Below are positions 17,089-25,572 of a stretch of 64,000 nucleotides of DNA, piece by piece. Source of the DNA: Methylocapsa acidiphila B2 (GTDB taxonomy: Bacteria > Pseudomonadota > Alphaproteobacteria > Rhizobiales > Beijerinckiaceae); the NCBI RefSeq assembly GCF_000427445.1, contig NZ_KE386496.1, positions 2,336,506 through 2,400,505 of the forward strand. Direction: 5' to 3'. Numbering within the stretch: position 1 is the first letter of the stretch; every line of letters begins with the position of its first letter. The position numbers and the translations under genes are program-made. Under the pieces are notes generated by a model. It was given only the letters and a program-made list of their open reading frames with translations. It had not been told where the DNA came from and did no database searches.

Positions 17089-17337
17089 ATGGCGATGGAC
17101 GGTCTGACGCTTTTCGGCTTGTTCGCGGTCAGCGCGATGCTGGCGACCTATGCGCTCGAAGGCAAAAGCTCGTGGTTTGTCCTCGGCTTCGCCTTGGCTT
17201 GCGGTCTCGGCTCGATCTACGGCTTCCTGCAAGGCGCTTGGCCGTTCGGCCTCGTCGAGGCGATTTGGAGCCTTATCGCGGCGCAACGATGGCGCGCGCG
17301 GCGGCGCGCGGCGGGTCCAAACGACTCTATTCGTTGA
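17089..17337 (+). CDS. Small inner-membrane protein
   Basis: 82 aa with two hydrophobic segments (about residues 5-23 and 29-49) and a third short one before a basic C-terminal tail. The FGLFAVSAMLATYALE and YGFLQGAWPFGLVEAIW segments resemble a small membrane protein that I recall from other Hyphomicrobiales; no function is known. CAGGAG lies just upstream; ATG at 17089 or 17095 could be used. Its last 11 bp overlap the end of the convergent TAXI gene. Confidence 0.72.
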   Translation: MAMDGLTLFGLFAVSAMLATYALEGKSSWFVLGFALACGLGSIYGFLQGAWPFGLVEAIWSLIAAQRWRARRRAAGPNDSIR

Positions 17338-18658
17338 CGAGGCGCGGCGCGAAGCGCGTGCGCACGGGAGCTTCAAAAAACCGGCGCCGGTCGGCGATGG
17401 CGTGACGCACCTGGTTGAGCGCGAGGCCGGTCGCGGCGAGGCGATTGCCGCTCAGGGCATGGCTCGCGTCGAGAGCTAGCGCCATGGCCAAAAGCTCATC
17501 CGCCTCGCGTTCGAGCTCATCCAGCGCATCGAGGCGGGCGGCCTCCCGGCTGTGTCGGATGATCTCCATGAGACGCAGCAGGATCCGCTCGAAATCCTCG
17601 CCTTGTCGCCGGTTGAGCTTAGCGACAACGGCCGCCGCGCCCGTGCCGAACAGGCTGAGGATCATAGCCCCGATATAGATGAAGTCGCTGTAGGTCTCGA
17701 AGAAGCCTTTTTCCTCGTCGTCGAGATAGGCGATGGTTCCGGGATGGACCGGTAGAGCGGCGCCCTTGTCGGTCGGCGGCGCCTCGATGCGGTTCGCCAC
17801 GGGCACCTGCACGGCGATGTCCGGGCGCTCGTCCAGCAAAAGCCGAGTCAGTTCGGCGACCGTTTGATTGTCGAGACTATGCCGCGCGACGAGCCGGGTG
17901 CTCGCGCCGAGCGTGTCGAGATCGGCCGCCGGACGAGGCTGCGCGCCCCCGAAAGCGCCCCGCGTCACCTCCATCGCTTCGAAATTCGGCGAACGCTGGG
18001 CGATGGCCTTGGCTTCGGCGATCGGAATGAAATTCGGCGCGCCGCCCCCGGCCTCGGCGATGGCCGCAATCGCGCTGGCCGCAGCCGCCGATCCAGGCGC
18101 CTCGATTACGAGAACGGCGTCGACTTCGCCATGAGAGATCGCGCTCGGCAGATCCTCAAGCGCGAGCGCCACCTTTCGGACGGAAGCCGACGGGACGTCA
18201 TATTGTGCGAGCGCAGCGTCAAGAAGGCTTTGGCCGCCGGTCTTTCCCACCTCCTCGCCTAAGAGGACGCCGACCTTCTTACCGCGCAGATCCTCGATCG
18301 ACCGCGCTTCCGACGACGCTGGCGCGACCAGCAGAGCGGCGTTCCGGCGCATGATCAGCACCGTTTGTCCGCCCGACGGCATCGCGACGTCGCTGCGCAC
18401 GACCGCGAGATCGGCCCGCTGGTCCTCGAGCGCCCGCGCGCTCTCAGCCAAAGTCTCGACCACGACTGGCTTGAGGCGAATGCTCGTCTTGTCCTGAGCC
18501 AATTCCTGCGCCGCAGCCGCGAAGATCGCCTGATCGGCGCTAGCGCGCGTCACGGCGACGCGAAGCACGGTCGGGCGTTCATACGAATAGACGGCGGCCC
18601 CCAATGCGCCGATAACGACGAAGGCTCCGCCCGCGGCGGCAAGCTTCAGAGCGCGCAT
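17327..18658 (-). CDS. TAXI-family solute-binding-like protein, membrane anchored
   Basis: 443 aa. An N-terminal signal or anchor (about 8-28) leads into a periplasmic TRAP-associated extracytoplasmic immunogenic (TAXI) domain, about 30-320, with a GKKVGVLLGEEVGKTGGQ segment. A transmembrane helix follows near 332-352 (FIYIGAMILSLFGTGAAAVV), then a charged helical cytoplasmic tail. TAXI proteins normally feed a fused DctQM permease; none is in the window. The anchored layout suggests sensing or an unlinked permease. Confidence 0.82.
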   Translation of the reverse strand: MRALKLAAAGGAFVVIGALGAAVYSYERPTVLRVAVTRASADQAIFAAAAQELAQDKTSIRLKPVVVETLAESARALEDQRADLAVVRSDVAMPSGGQTVLIMRRNAALLVAPASSEARSIEDLRGKKVGVLLGEEVGKTGGQSLLDAALAQYDVPSASVRKVALALEDLPSAISHGEVDAVLVIEAPGSAAAASAIAAIAEAGGGAPNFIPIAEAKAIAQRSPNFEAMEVTRGAFGGAQPRPAADLDTLGASTRLVARHSLDNQTVAELTRLLLDERPDIAVQVPVANRIEAPPTDKGAALPVHPGTIAYLDDEEKGFFETYSDFIYIGAMILSLFGTGAAAVVAKLNRRQGEDFERILLRLMEIIRHSREAARLDALDELEREADELLAMALALDASHALSGNRLAATGLALNQVRHAIADRRRFFEAPVRTRFAPRLVNE

Positions 18659-19029
18659 TCCAGACTCCCTAGAGGAACCTCAAAGCCGAACCGGTCGCCG
18701 GCAAACACGCCTTCGGTCCCCCGACCCGAAGCGTCATTTCAAATTGTCGCCGCCCCCGCGCATTCCCAAACTTCCAATCCTAACGAAACTTCAAAACAAG
18801 GCAGGATCATGAAAGATCCCTTAATGGAATCACGCCTCGCTTCGCGAAAGACTTAAAGCATCACTCGCGCCAAAGCCTCGGAACCCGCATTCCCTCGCGA
18901 GATCAAGCGCCGGCCGCCACCCGAGGCCGCCTTAAAGCAAACGCCAAGGCGGCTGCCATTTAAGACGCAAGAACTCGAATCATCATCAAATTCGCTTGAA
19001 ATTGCGTCAATCTTCAGGCTGGCGCGAAG
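18659..19029. other. Intergenic region between cysG and the TAXI gene
   Basis: 371 bp between two minus-strand genes. It should hold the TAXI promoter. No open frame with an RBS, hairpin with T-run, or RNA gene was noticed. Confidence 0.45.
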
Positions 19030-20499
19030 CTATGCCGCGCCGTCGGCGCGACTCTCGGACTGCTGCGCCAAGGCGTCCTGCTGGGCGGCGAAGGCGCCGA
19101 TCAGAATGACGCAAGGGCCGGAGAAGTCCTCGGCGAGAACCTTACCCGGAAGATCGGCGATCGTTCCCGCGACGCTGCGCTCGTCCGGCCAAGTCGCGCG
19201 CTCGACGAGAAGCGCCGGCGTCGACGGATCGAGCCCTTGCGCCAGGAGCCGCGCCGACAAGACGCCGAGCGTCTTCAGGCCCATATAGACGACGCTCGAA
19301 GCGCGCGGATCGCACAGCGACCGCCAGTCAATATCCTCGGGCAGCTTGCCGTCATGTGCGTGGGCGGTGATGAATTGCACGCGGCGCGCCCGGTCGCGCT
19401 CGGTCAGGGAGATTTTCAGGGAGGCGGCGGCGCCGAGGGCGGCGGTGACGCCTGGCACCACCTCGACTGGAATTCCCGCCGCGCGCAGCGCCGCGATCTC
19501 TTCATTGGCCCGTCCGAAGATCATCGGATCGCCGCCTTTCAGGCGCACCACACGCTTGCCGCTCGCCGCGAGGGACATCATCAGCGAGACGATATGCTCT
19601 TGCCGGCAGGACGGCCGATAGCCGCGCTTTCCAACCGAGATCCGTTCGGCCTCGCGCCGCGCCATCTCGACGACGCCCGGCGCGACAAGATCGTCGAATA
19701 AGACGACATCGGCGGATTGCAGGACCCGCAAGGCTTTCAAGGTCAGAAGCTCGGGATCGCCGGGGCCGGCGCCGACCAAAGCGACGGAGCCAGTTCGCGC
19801 GGGAAGCGCGCCCGCTCTCGCCGCGTCCAAGAGCGCCGAGAAATCATCCGCCTCGGGGGCTGAACGCCCCGCATCGAGGGTCCGGGCGCTGAAAAGCTCC
19901 CAGAAGCGCCGCCGCGCCGACGCCGGGAGATCCAGTCCTTTCAATTGTCGCCGCCAATCCTTGGCCGCGCCGGCCCAGAACTTGACCTTATGCGGCAGCA
20001 TGGCCTCGAGCCGGCCGCGCAGCGCCTGGGCGAGAACGGGCGCGCCTCCCCCTGTCGAAATGCCAATGACGAGAGGCGATCGATCGACGATCGCGCCGAA
20101 TTGAAAATCGGAAAAAGCCGGCTTGTCGATAATATTCGCCGGCGCGCCGGCGGCTTTGGCCATGGCCTTGAAATTCTCGGCTTGAGCCTCCCCCTCGACA
20201 TCCGCGATCGCGAGCGCGGCGCCGCGGAGGTCCTCGGGCTCGATCGGGCGCCGGACCAAGCGCGCTCCCGACACGCGCTCGACGAAGGCGCAAAGCTCGG
20301 CGCAAGGATCGGGGCTATAAATATCGAGCTCGGCCCCGGCCGCGTGGAGCAATTCGGCCTTCCAAAGCGCGGCCTTGGAGCCTCCGGCCACCACGGCCCG
20401 CTTGCCTTCGAGCCCGAAGAAAACCGGAACGCTCGCCAAGCCCCGCGCGAGCGGTAGCTCCTCATCCGCTAGGCTCCGTGGCGGCTCCGCCTTTTTCAT
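19030..20499 (-). CDS. cysG: Siroheme synthase CysG (trifunctional)
   Basis: Makes siroheme from uroporphyrinogen III: methyltransferase, precorrin-2 dehydrogenase and ferrochelatase. N-terminal Rossmann part about residues 25-225 (VPVFFGLEGKRAVVAGGSK, IGISTGGGAPVLAQALR). C-terminal SUMT part about 238-475 (VALVGAGPGDPELLTLKAL, VRLKGGDPMIFGR). The 489-aa length is that of a full trifunctional enzyme. No sulfite or nitrite reductase gene lies next to it here. Confidence 0.95.
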   Translation of the reverse strand: MKKAEPPRSLADEELPLARGLASVPVFFGLEGKRAVVAGGSKAALWKAELLHAAGAELDIYSPDPCAELCAFVERVSGARLVRRPIEPEDLRGAALAIADVEGEAQAENFKAMAKAAGAPANIIDKPAFSDFQFGAIVDRSPLVIGISTGGGAPVLAQALRGRLEAMLPHKVKFWAGAAKDWRRQLKGLDLPASARRRFWELFSARTLDAGRSAPEADDFSALLDAARAGALPARTGSVALVGAGPGDPELLTLKALRVLQSADVVLFDDLVAPGVVEMARREAERISVGKRGYRPSCRQEHIVSLMMSLAASGKRVVRLKGGDPMIFGRANEEIAALRAAGIPVEVVPGVTAALGAAASLKISLTERDRARRVQFITAHAHDGKLPEDIDWRSLCDPRASSVVYMGLKTLGVLSARLLAQGLDPSTPALLVERATWPDERSVAGTIADLPGKVLAEDFSGPCVILIGAFAAQQDALAQQSESRADGAA

Positions 20500-20962
20500 G
20501 AAAGCTGTTTCGTCCTGTTTTAGCCCCGAGGGACCGTTTAAAAACTCCGCCTGCCTCGTCCCGAGACCTGCGCTTTAGCTGACGCCCGCACGATTCAAGG
20601 CGGCCTTTTCAAAATCGGCCAAGGCCGACTTTAAACAATTTCAGGGTCTGATCTCGACAAAGGCCGAAATCGGTGGGCCTCCTCGCCGCGAGGCTTTTGA
20701 AGGATTGGCGCGTTCTCAAACGGCCTCTATGGACGCGAGGCACCCGAACGATTGGCCAGTTTGACTTGCACCGATCAATGGGACGGCTATAAGACGTGCG
20801 GCCCCGTTCACACGCAGACTATTGAAGGTTTCTAGTCAGTTTTCAAGCACGGTATTATCGGCACCAAAAGTTAGCCGCAAATATATGCATCTACGTCGCT
20901 GAACTCTAGCCCCGCGATAGTAACTGCCAGAACCCTGACATTTTTGGCGAGGCGATCAACGG
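20500..20962. other. Intergenic region between cysG and a lower-GC orphan gene
   Basis: Divergent 463-bp spacer. GC content drops towards the right, where the orphan gene begins. Possible promoter-like hexamers exist but spacing is poor, so none is annotated. Confidence 0.45.
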
Positions 20963-21892
20963 ATGTTGAGCCGATTTTACCTCATGTTATTTCTTTCCGT
21001 TTGTTCAGTTGGCGCGGCACAATCAATGCCACTATCGTCAAATCACATTGAAAACAAGACCTATCCACGGCCAACAAAGAATACAGGCATACAGCAACTA
21101 CCCGCTGAAAGTGGCCAGCATCCTACATCTTCTAACTCCACAGATGGCCACGGAAATGCCGGTAAAGGCAGCAACAACACATTCGATAAAGTGTCGCCAG
21201 ATTTGATTGTTGCCTGGTTCACTGGAATGCTCGTCGTTGTGGGCGCGGCTCAAGTTTGTTTGTTTTTTTGGCAATTGAGGCTAATCCGAGAAAGCCTCGC
21301 TGACGCTAAGGAATCCGCCGATGCTGCGGCTGAGGCGGCAAAGGCAGCTACTGAACAGGCCATCATAGCTAAGCGAACCTTTGAAGACCGGGAGAGGCCC
21401 TATATTTTTGTCTTCGGCGTGAAATATATTCAGCGGTCTGGAGACCCGTTTTCAGGCGGATTCATCGTTGAATACAACATTGCTAATTATGGCAGTACAC
21501 CTGCCATAATTGATGAGGCATATATTGGGGTCGTTCGTAGTCAAGATATGCCGCCGGCACTCCCATCGCCAATTTACGACGGCCATTCTCTTCTCTCTTC
21601 GCCGATATTCCCATCCGGAGAAAGACGCGACAACCTCTTTATGCATGTTCCAGATGGCATTATTGTTGGAGATGGCGGCGGTGAGATAGTTGCCTTTAAC
21701 AATAACGGGTCGTCCGAAAATTATCCAATCCCAATTTTTAACGATCCCGATATGCCTATATTTTTTAGAGTTCTGATTAAATATCGTGGGACATTTAGCA
21801 GCGGCCACGAAACAGCAGCACTCTGGATATATGATCATGCGTTTAATACATTCACCCAAACTCGGGAAAAACTCTATAATTATATACGTTAG
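20963..21892 (+). CDS. Hypothetical membrane protein of lower GC
   Basis: 309 aa. Signal-like N-terminus (1-20), a Ser/Asn/Gly-rich linker, one transmembrane helix (about 83-105), a short Ala-rich helical stretch with SADAAAEAAKAATEQA, then a beta-rich domain starting FEDRERPYIFVFGVKY. The ERPY segment after a TM helix and coiled coil is a common layout of uncharacterised proteobacterial proteins. Codon use is much more AT-rich than all neighbours, indicating horizontal origin. Function unknown. Confidence 0.65.
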   Translation: MLSRFYLMLFLSVCSVGAAQSMPLSSNHIENKTYPRPTKNTGIQQLPAESGQHPTSSNSTDGHGNAGKGSNNTFDKVSPDLIVAWFTGMLVVVGAAQVCLFFWQLRLIRESLADAKESADAAAEAAKAATEQAIIAKRTFEDRERPYIFVFGVKYIQRSGDPFSGGFIVEYNIANYGSTPAIIDEAYIGVVRSQDMPPALPSPIYDGHSLLSSPIFPSGERRDNLFMHVPDGIIVGDGGGEIVAFNNNGSSENYPIPIFNDPDMPIFFRVLIKYRGTFSSGHETAALWIYDHAFNTFTQTREKLYNYIR

Positions 21893-22007
21893 CAACACCC
21901 GGCCAGACGAACCAAGTCATTATGGCGCTCATGGTTTATGTTAAGTCTGGGTCTTAATAAGCCGGAACGCCGGGAGCCGCCGCAATCGACGCCATGGGGA
22001 CGAACGC

Positions 22008-22862
22008 GTGAAGCGCAAGGAAAACAGATCGAAGCCCGTGGCCTCGCTCCTCGCCGCGTGGCTCGCATGCGCCGCAAGTCCCGCCGCAGCCGCGCCGGAC
22101 ATCTTGGCCCCGAGCTTCTGGGATCCCCATCATCGCGTCGAGAAGCCGGAGGCCTCGGATCTCCGCAGCATCCGCTTCCTGACCGAGGACGATTATCCGC
22201 CCTTCCATTTCGCCCTGCCGGGCGGCGCGCTCGCAGGGTTCGACGTGGACCTCGCCCGCGCCATTTGCGAAGAGCTGAAAATCCCCTGCACGATCCAGGC
22301 CCGCAGGTTCGACACGCTGATCGACGCGCTCGAGGACAATCAGGGCGACGCCATCATCGCGTCGCTTCGGATCGACGCGCAATCGCGGGCGAAACTTGAC
22401 TTTACGCTGCCCTATTCGATGACCCCCGGGCGTTTCGTCACGCTGAAGACCAGCCCGATCGCCGAGGCCACGCCGGAAAGCCTGCGCCGGAAAACCGTCG
22501 GCGTCGAGACGCATAGCGCGCATGAAGCCTATTTGGAGACCTTTTTTCCAGAGGTCGTGCGCAAGCCCTACGCCTCGCAAAAAGCGCTGCGCGACGCGCT
22601 CCAGGCCGGCGAGATCGACGCGCTCTTCGGCGACGGCGCGTCTCTCGGGTTTTGGCTTCAAAGCGACGAGGCGCAGGCTTGCTGCGCCTTTCGCGGCGGC
22701 CCTTTCCTCGACAGCCGGTTCTTCGGCGAAGGAATAGGAATCGCGGTCAAAAAAGGAAATCCGAGGCTGCGCCAGGCGCTCGACTACGCCCTCGCCGCGC
22801 TAGCCGCCAAGGGCATCTATACCGACCTCTATCTCAAATATTTCCCGTTGGGATTTTACTGA
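22008..22862 (+). CDS. Periplasmic solute-binding protein, family 3 (amino-acid type)
   Basis: 284 aa with a signal peptide (about 1-28, cleavage near AAAA). The family-3 fold is shown by DYPPFHFALPGGALAGFDVDL, DAIIASLRID, the hinge FTLPYSMTPG and GIGIAVKKGNPRLRQAL. Start is GTG at 22008 with GGGGA upstream. There is no permease or ATPase next to it, so the partner transporter is elsewhere or it serves another role. Confidence 0.85.
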   Translation: MKRKENRSKPVASLLAAWLACAASPAAAAPDILAPSFWDPHHRVEKPEASDLRSIRFLTEDDYPPFHFALPGGALAGFDVDLARAICEELKIPCTIQARRFDTLIDALEDNQGDAIIASLRIDAQSRAKLDFTLPYSMTPGRFVTLKTSPIAEATPESLRRKTVGVETHSAHEAYLETFFPEVVRKPYASQKALRDALQAGEIDALFGDGASLGFWLQSDEAQACCAFRGGPFLDSRFFGEGIGIAVKKGNPRLRQALDYALAALAAKGIYTDLYLKYFPLGFY

Positions 22863-22889
22863 GGCTTTTCAAGCGCGGCGCCAACCTCC

Positions 22890-23513
22890 TCAAAGCAAGG
22901 CTTCGAGGTCCCGGGCGGCGTCTTTCGGCGGCTTCGAAAGATTGAACGCATTCACGAAGCGACCGCGCTTATCCATCAGATAGACGACGCCGGTGTGATC
23001 GACGAGGTAATCGCCCTTGGCGTCCGGCGCTTCGCGCATATAGACCTTGAACGCCTTCACCACGGCCTCGATCTGCTTCGCGTCGCCGGTCAGTCCGATG
23101 ATGCGCGGATCGAAATTGTCGAGATAGGCCTTCAAAGTCTCCGGCGTGTCGCGCGTGGGATCGACAGTTATGAAGAGGGCGGCGATCTTCTTGTCGGGCC
23201 CCAGCTCCTTGAACACTTGGGAAATGTCGAATAGCGCCGTGGGACAAAGCTCGGGACAATGCGTATAGCCGAAAAAGACCAGATAGGGACGCCCTTCGAG
23301 CTCCTTATTGGTCACGACGCGGCGATCCTGGTCGATCATCGAGAAAGACCCGCCAATCGAGGCCGAGCCCAGTTCGGCGCGACGCGCGATTCCGCTATAG
23401 GCCAAGGTCGCAAGACCGGCGAGGCCCGCGACAAAGCCAGCCACGACAAAACCAAGGCGACGGGCGGCCTTGGCGGAGGTCTCGGACGAATTCCGGCGTG
23501 AAGCTTTAGTCAT
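22890..23513 (-). CDS. SCO1/SenC/PrrC copper chaperone-like thioredoxin-fold protein
   Basis: Membrane-anchored periplasmic protein (TM about 20-41) that delivers copper to the CuA site of cytochrome oxidase or acts as a thiol-disulfide factor. The metal site is intact: C86 and C90 in THCPELCPT, and H173 in YLVDHTG. 207 aa, full length. Divergent from the zinc uptake block and convergent with the solute-binding protein. Confidence 0.93.
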   Translation of the reverse strand: MTKASRRNSSETSAKAARRLGFVVAGFVAGLAGLATLAYSGIARRAELGSASIGGSFSMIDQDRRVVTNKELEGRPYLVFFGYTHCPELCPTALFDISQVFKELGPDKKIAALFITVDPTRDTPETLKAYLDNFDPRIIGLTGDAKQIEAVVKAFKVYMREAPDAKGDYLVDHTGVVYLMDKRGRFVNAFNLSKPPKDAARDLEALL

Positions 23514-23647
23514 TGAAGAAGCTTACCAAACCAAGCTCGGGATTCCAATGCGACATAGGATAACGCAGGCGCGAGGCGTTGAAAACGGAACAGCCACACG
23601 CGCCGCGGTCAAGCCTCTGGCGACTCGGCTTGCGCCCGCTAACTGGA

Positions 23648-23662
23648 TGTTATACTGTTACA
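23648..23662. promoter_or_regulatory. Putative Zur box upstream of the zinc uptake block
   Basis: TGTTATACTGTTACA fits the imperfect dyad TGTnAnAnTnTnACA expected for an alphaproteobacterial Zur site. It ends 3 nt before the ATG at 23666, so bound repressor would block the leader of the zinc genes. Confidence 0.5.
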
Positions 23663-23665
23663 AGC

Positions 23666-23821
23666 ATGCAGAGGCGCAATGACCATGGCCATGAAAGCCG
23701 GCCGGCGGCGCCGGAACTCGCTGGATTCTCATTGTTTCGCCTGTCCGCCTCGGCGCGCTTCGGCGGCGCCGCGGTCTTGATCACCGGCCTTTGGGCCGCG
23801 GTCTATTGGGCGCTTCATTGA
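23666..23821 (+). CDS. Small single-helix membrane protein preceding znuC
   Basis: 51 aa; His/Arg/Asn-containing N-terminus (MQRRNDHGHE) and one hydrophobic helix at about 34-50 (AAVLITGLWAAVYWAL). It lies between a Zur-like site and znuC and reads in the same direction with a 32-nt gap. It is probably the first gene of the zinc operon. No assigned function; a leader role is possible. Confidence 0.5.
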   Translation: MQRRNDHGHESRPAAPELAGFSLFRLSASARFGGAAVLITGLWAAVYWALH

Positions 23822-23853
23822 TCGAGCCGAAACCCCTCGTCCCCAGGAATTCC

Positions 23854-24594
23854 ATGACGGCCGCGATCCGCTTCGACGATTTGACGCTGGGCTATGACCG
23901 CCATCCGGCCGTGCACCACCTCGACGGCGAGGTCGAGGCCGGAACGCTCCTTGCGATCTGCGGCCCCAATGGCGCCGGCAAATCGACCTTGCTCAAAGGG
24001 ATCGTCGGCGCGCTTGCGCCGCTCAGCGGCGCGATCTCGCTCTCGCGCGTGAAGCCGCGCGACATCGCCTATCTGCCGCAAGCCGCCGACATTGACCGAA
24101 GCTTTCCGATCGACGTCTTCGACGTCGTCGGCATGGGCCTTTGGAAACGGATCGGCCTCTTCGGCGGGTTTTCCGCGCGCGACGAAGAGAAAATCCACGA
24201 CGCTATCGCCGCTGTCGGGCTTCGCGGCTTCAAGCGCCGGCCAATTGCAACCCTCTCGGGCGGACAATTGCAGCGCATGTTGTTCGCGCGGCTCCTCATT
24301 CAGGACGCCGCCGTCATTCTTCTCGACGAGCCCTTCACCGCGATCGACTCGAAGACGACCTCCGACCTTCTGGATCTCGTCGCGCGCTGGCGGGCGGAAA
24401 AACGCACCGTCCTCGCCGTCTTGCACGATCTCGATCTGGTGCGGCGGCATTTCCCGCAAACGCTTCTGCTCGCGAGGCAGACCATCGCCCAAGGCCGCAC
24501 CGAGGCGGTCCTCACGCCGGAAAACCTGCTCAAGGCGAAGGCGATGATCGAGTCTTTCGACCGACAGGCGCATGCCTGCGAACGCGCCGCCTAG
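23854..24594 (+). CDS. znuC: Zinc ABC transporter ATP-binding protein ZnuC
   Basis: ATPase of a high-affinity zinc (or manganese/zinc) importer. Walker A GPNGAGKST, signature LSGGQLQR, Walker B VILLDEPF, and the H-loop in LAVLHDLDLV. Start at 23854 (MTAAIRF) has CAGGAATTCC upstream; the frame is open further but lacks an RBS. 246 aa. First of znuC-znuB-znuA. Confidence 0.92.
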   Translation: MTAAIRFDDLTLGYDRHPAVHHLDGEVEAGTLLAICGPNGAGKSTLLKGIVGALAPLSGAISLSRVKPRDIAYLPQAADIDRSFPIDVFDVVGMGLWKRIGLFGGFSARDEEKIHDAIAAVGLRGFKRRPIATLSGGQLQRMLFARLLIQDAAVILLDEPFTAIDSKTTSDLLDLVARWRAEKRTVLAVLHDLDLVRRHFPQTLLLARQTIAQGRTEAVLTPENLLKAKAMIESFDRQAHACERAA

Positions 24595-24663
24595 CGCGGG
24601 ATGAGGAAAAGTGGAAACCGGCCTTCCGTCCCATCCCGCTCCATATAATTGAGCCTCCGGCGC

Positions 24664-25533
24664 ATGTTCAGCGAACTCTTGATCTCACCCTTCGTCGAAT
24701 TCGCCTTCATGCGGCGCGCCCTGGTCGGCGCGACCGCCCTTGCGCTCGCGGGCTCGCCGCTCGGCGTGTTCTTGATCCTTCGCCGCATGTCGCTGACCGG
24801 CGACGCCATGGCCCATGCGATTCTGCCCGGCGCCGCGATCGGCTATCTCTTCGCCGGACTGTCGCTCGGGCCGATGACGATCGGCGGCCTCGCGGCCGGC
24901 CTCATCGTCGCTGTCGGTTCGGGCGTCGTCGCCCGCGCGACGATCCTCCGCGAGGACGCCTCGCTCGCGGCCTTTTACCTGATCTCGCTCGCGCTCGGCG
25001 TGACGCTCGTCTCGATCCGCGGCTCGAACATCGACCTCTTGCATGTGCTCTTCGGCAGCGTTCTCGCCCTCGACGACGCGACTCTCATCCTTCTCGCCGC
25101 GATCGCGAGCGTGACAATGGCCGGCCTCGCCTTGCTCTATCGGCCTTTGGTCATGGAGACCGTGGACCCCGGCTTTCTCGCCTCCGTCAGCCGCGCGAGC
25201 GGACCCACGCAAATCGCCTTCCTCACGCTTGTGGTCTTGAATCTCGTCGGCGGATTTCAGGCGCTCGGAACTTTGCTCGCTGTCGGGATGATGATGCTGC
25301 CGGCGGCCTCCGCAAGGCTGATCTCCCGCGACATGACGGCGATGATCGCGATCGCGGCCGCGCTCGGATGGCTCGCCGGCTATGTCGGCCTCGTTATTTC
25401 CTTCCACGCGAGCCTTCCGTCCGGCCCGGTGATCATCCTGACCGCGGGAGCGCTCTACCTCCTGGCCTTGATTTTCGGACCCGCCGGCGGCCTCCTTCGC
25501 GGCCTCAAGCCGAGAAGTCATCTCGAAGCCTGA
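24664..25533 (+). CDS. znuB: Zinc ABC transporter permease ZnuB
   Basis: Integral inner-membrane subunit of the ABC-3 family with 7-8 hydrophobic helices. It contains GDAMAHAILPGAAIGYL and FGSVLALDDA, which match ZnuB/TroC-type permeases. ATG at 24664 is preferred over TTG at 24649. It follows znuC by 69 nt and precedes znuA by 39 nt. Confidence 0.9.
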   Translation: MFSELLISPFVEFAFMRRALVGATALALAGSPLGVFLILRRMSLTGDAMAHAILPGAAIGYLFAGLSLGPMTIGGLAAGLIVAVGSGVVARATILREDASLAAFYLISLALGVTLVSIRGSNIDLLHVLFGSVLALDDATLILLAAIASVTMAGLALLYRPLVMETVDPGFLASVSRASGPTQIAFLTLVVLNLVGGFQALGTLLAVGMMMLPAASARLISRDMTAMIAIAAALGWLAGYVGLVISFHASLPSGPVIILTAGALYLLALIFGPAGGLLRGLKPRSHLEA

Positions 25534-25572
25534 TCGCGCACGGCCCATTTCAAAACCCTTGGGGAGCTTCCG

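Noticed and set aside
20500-20962. Possible sigma-70 promoter TTGACT / TATAAG near 20760-20795
   Set aside because: Spacing of about 21 bp is too long to support a confident call.
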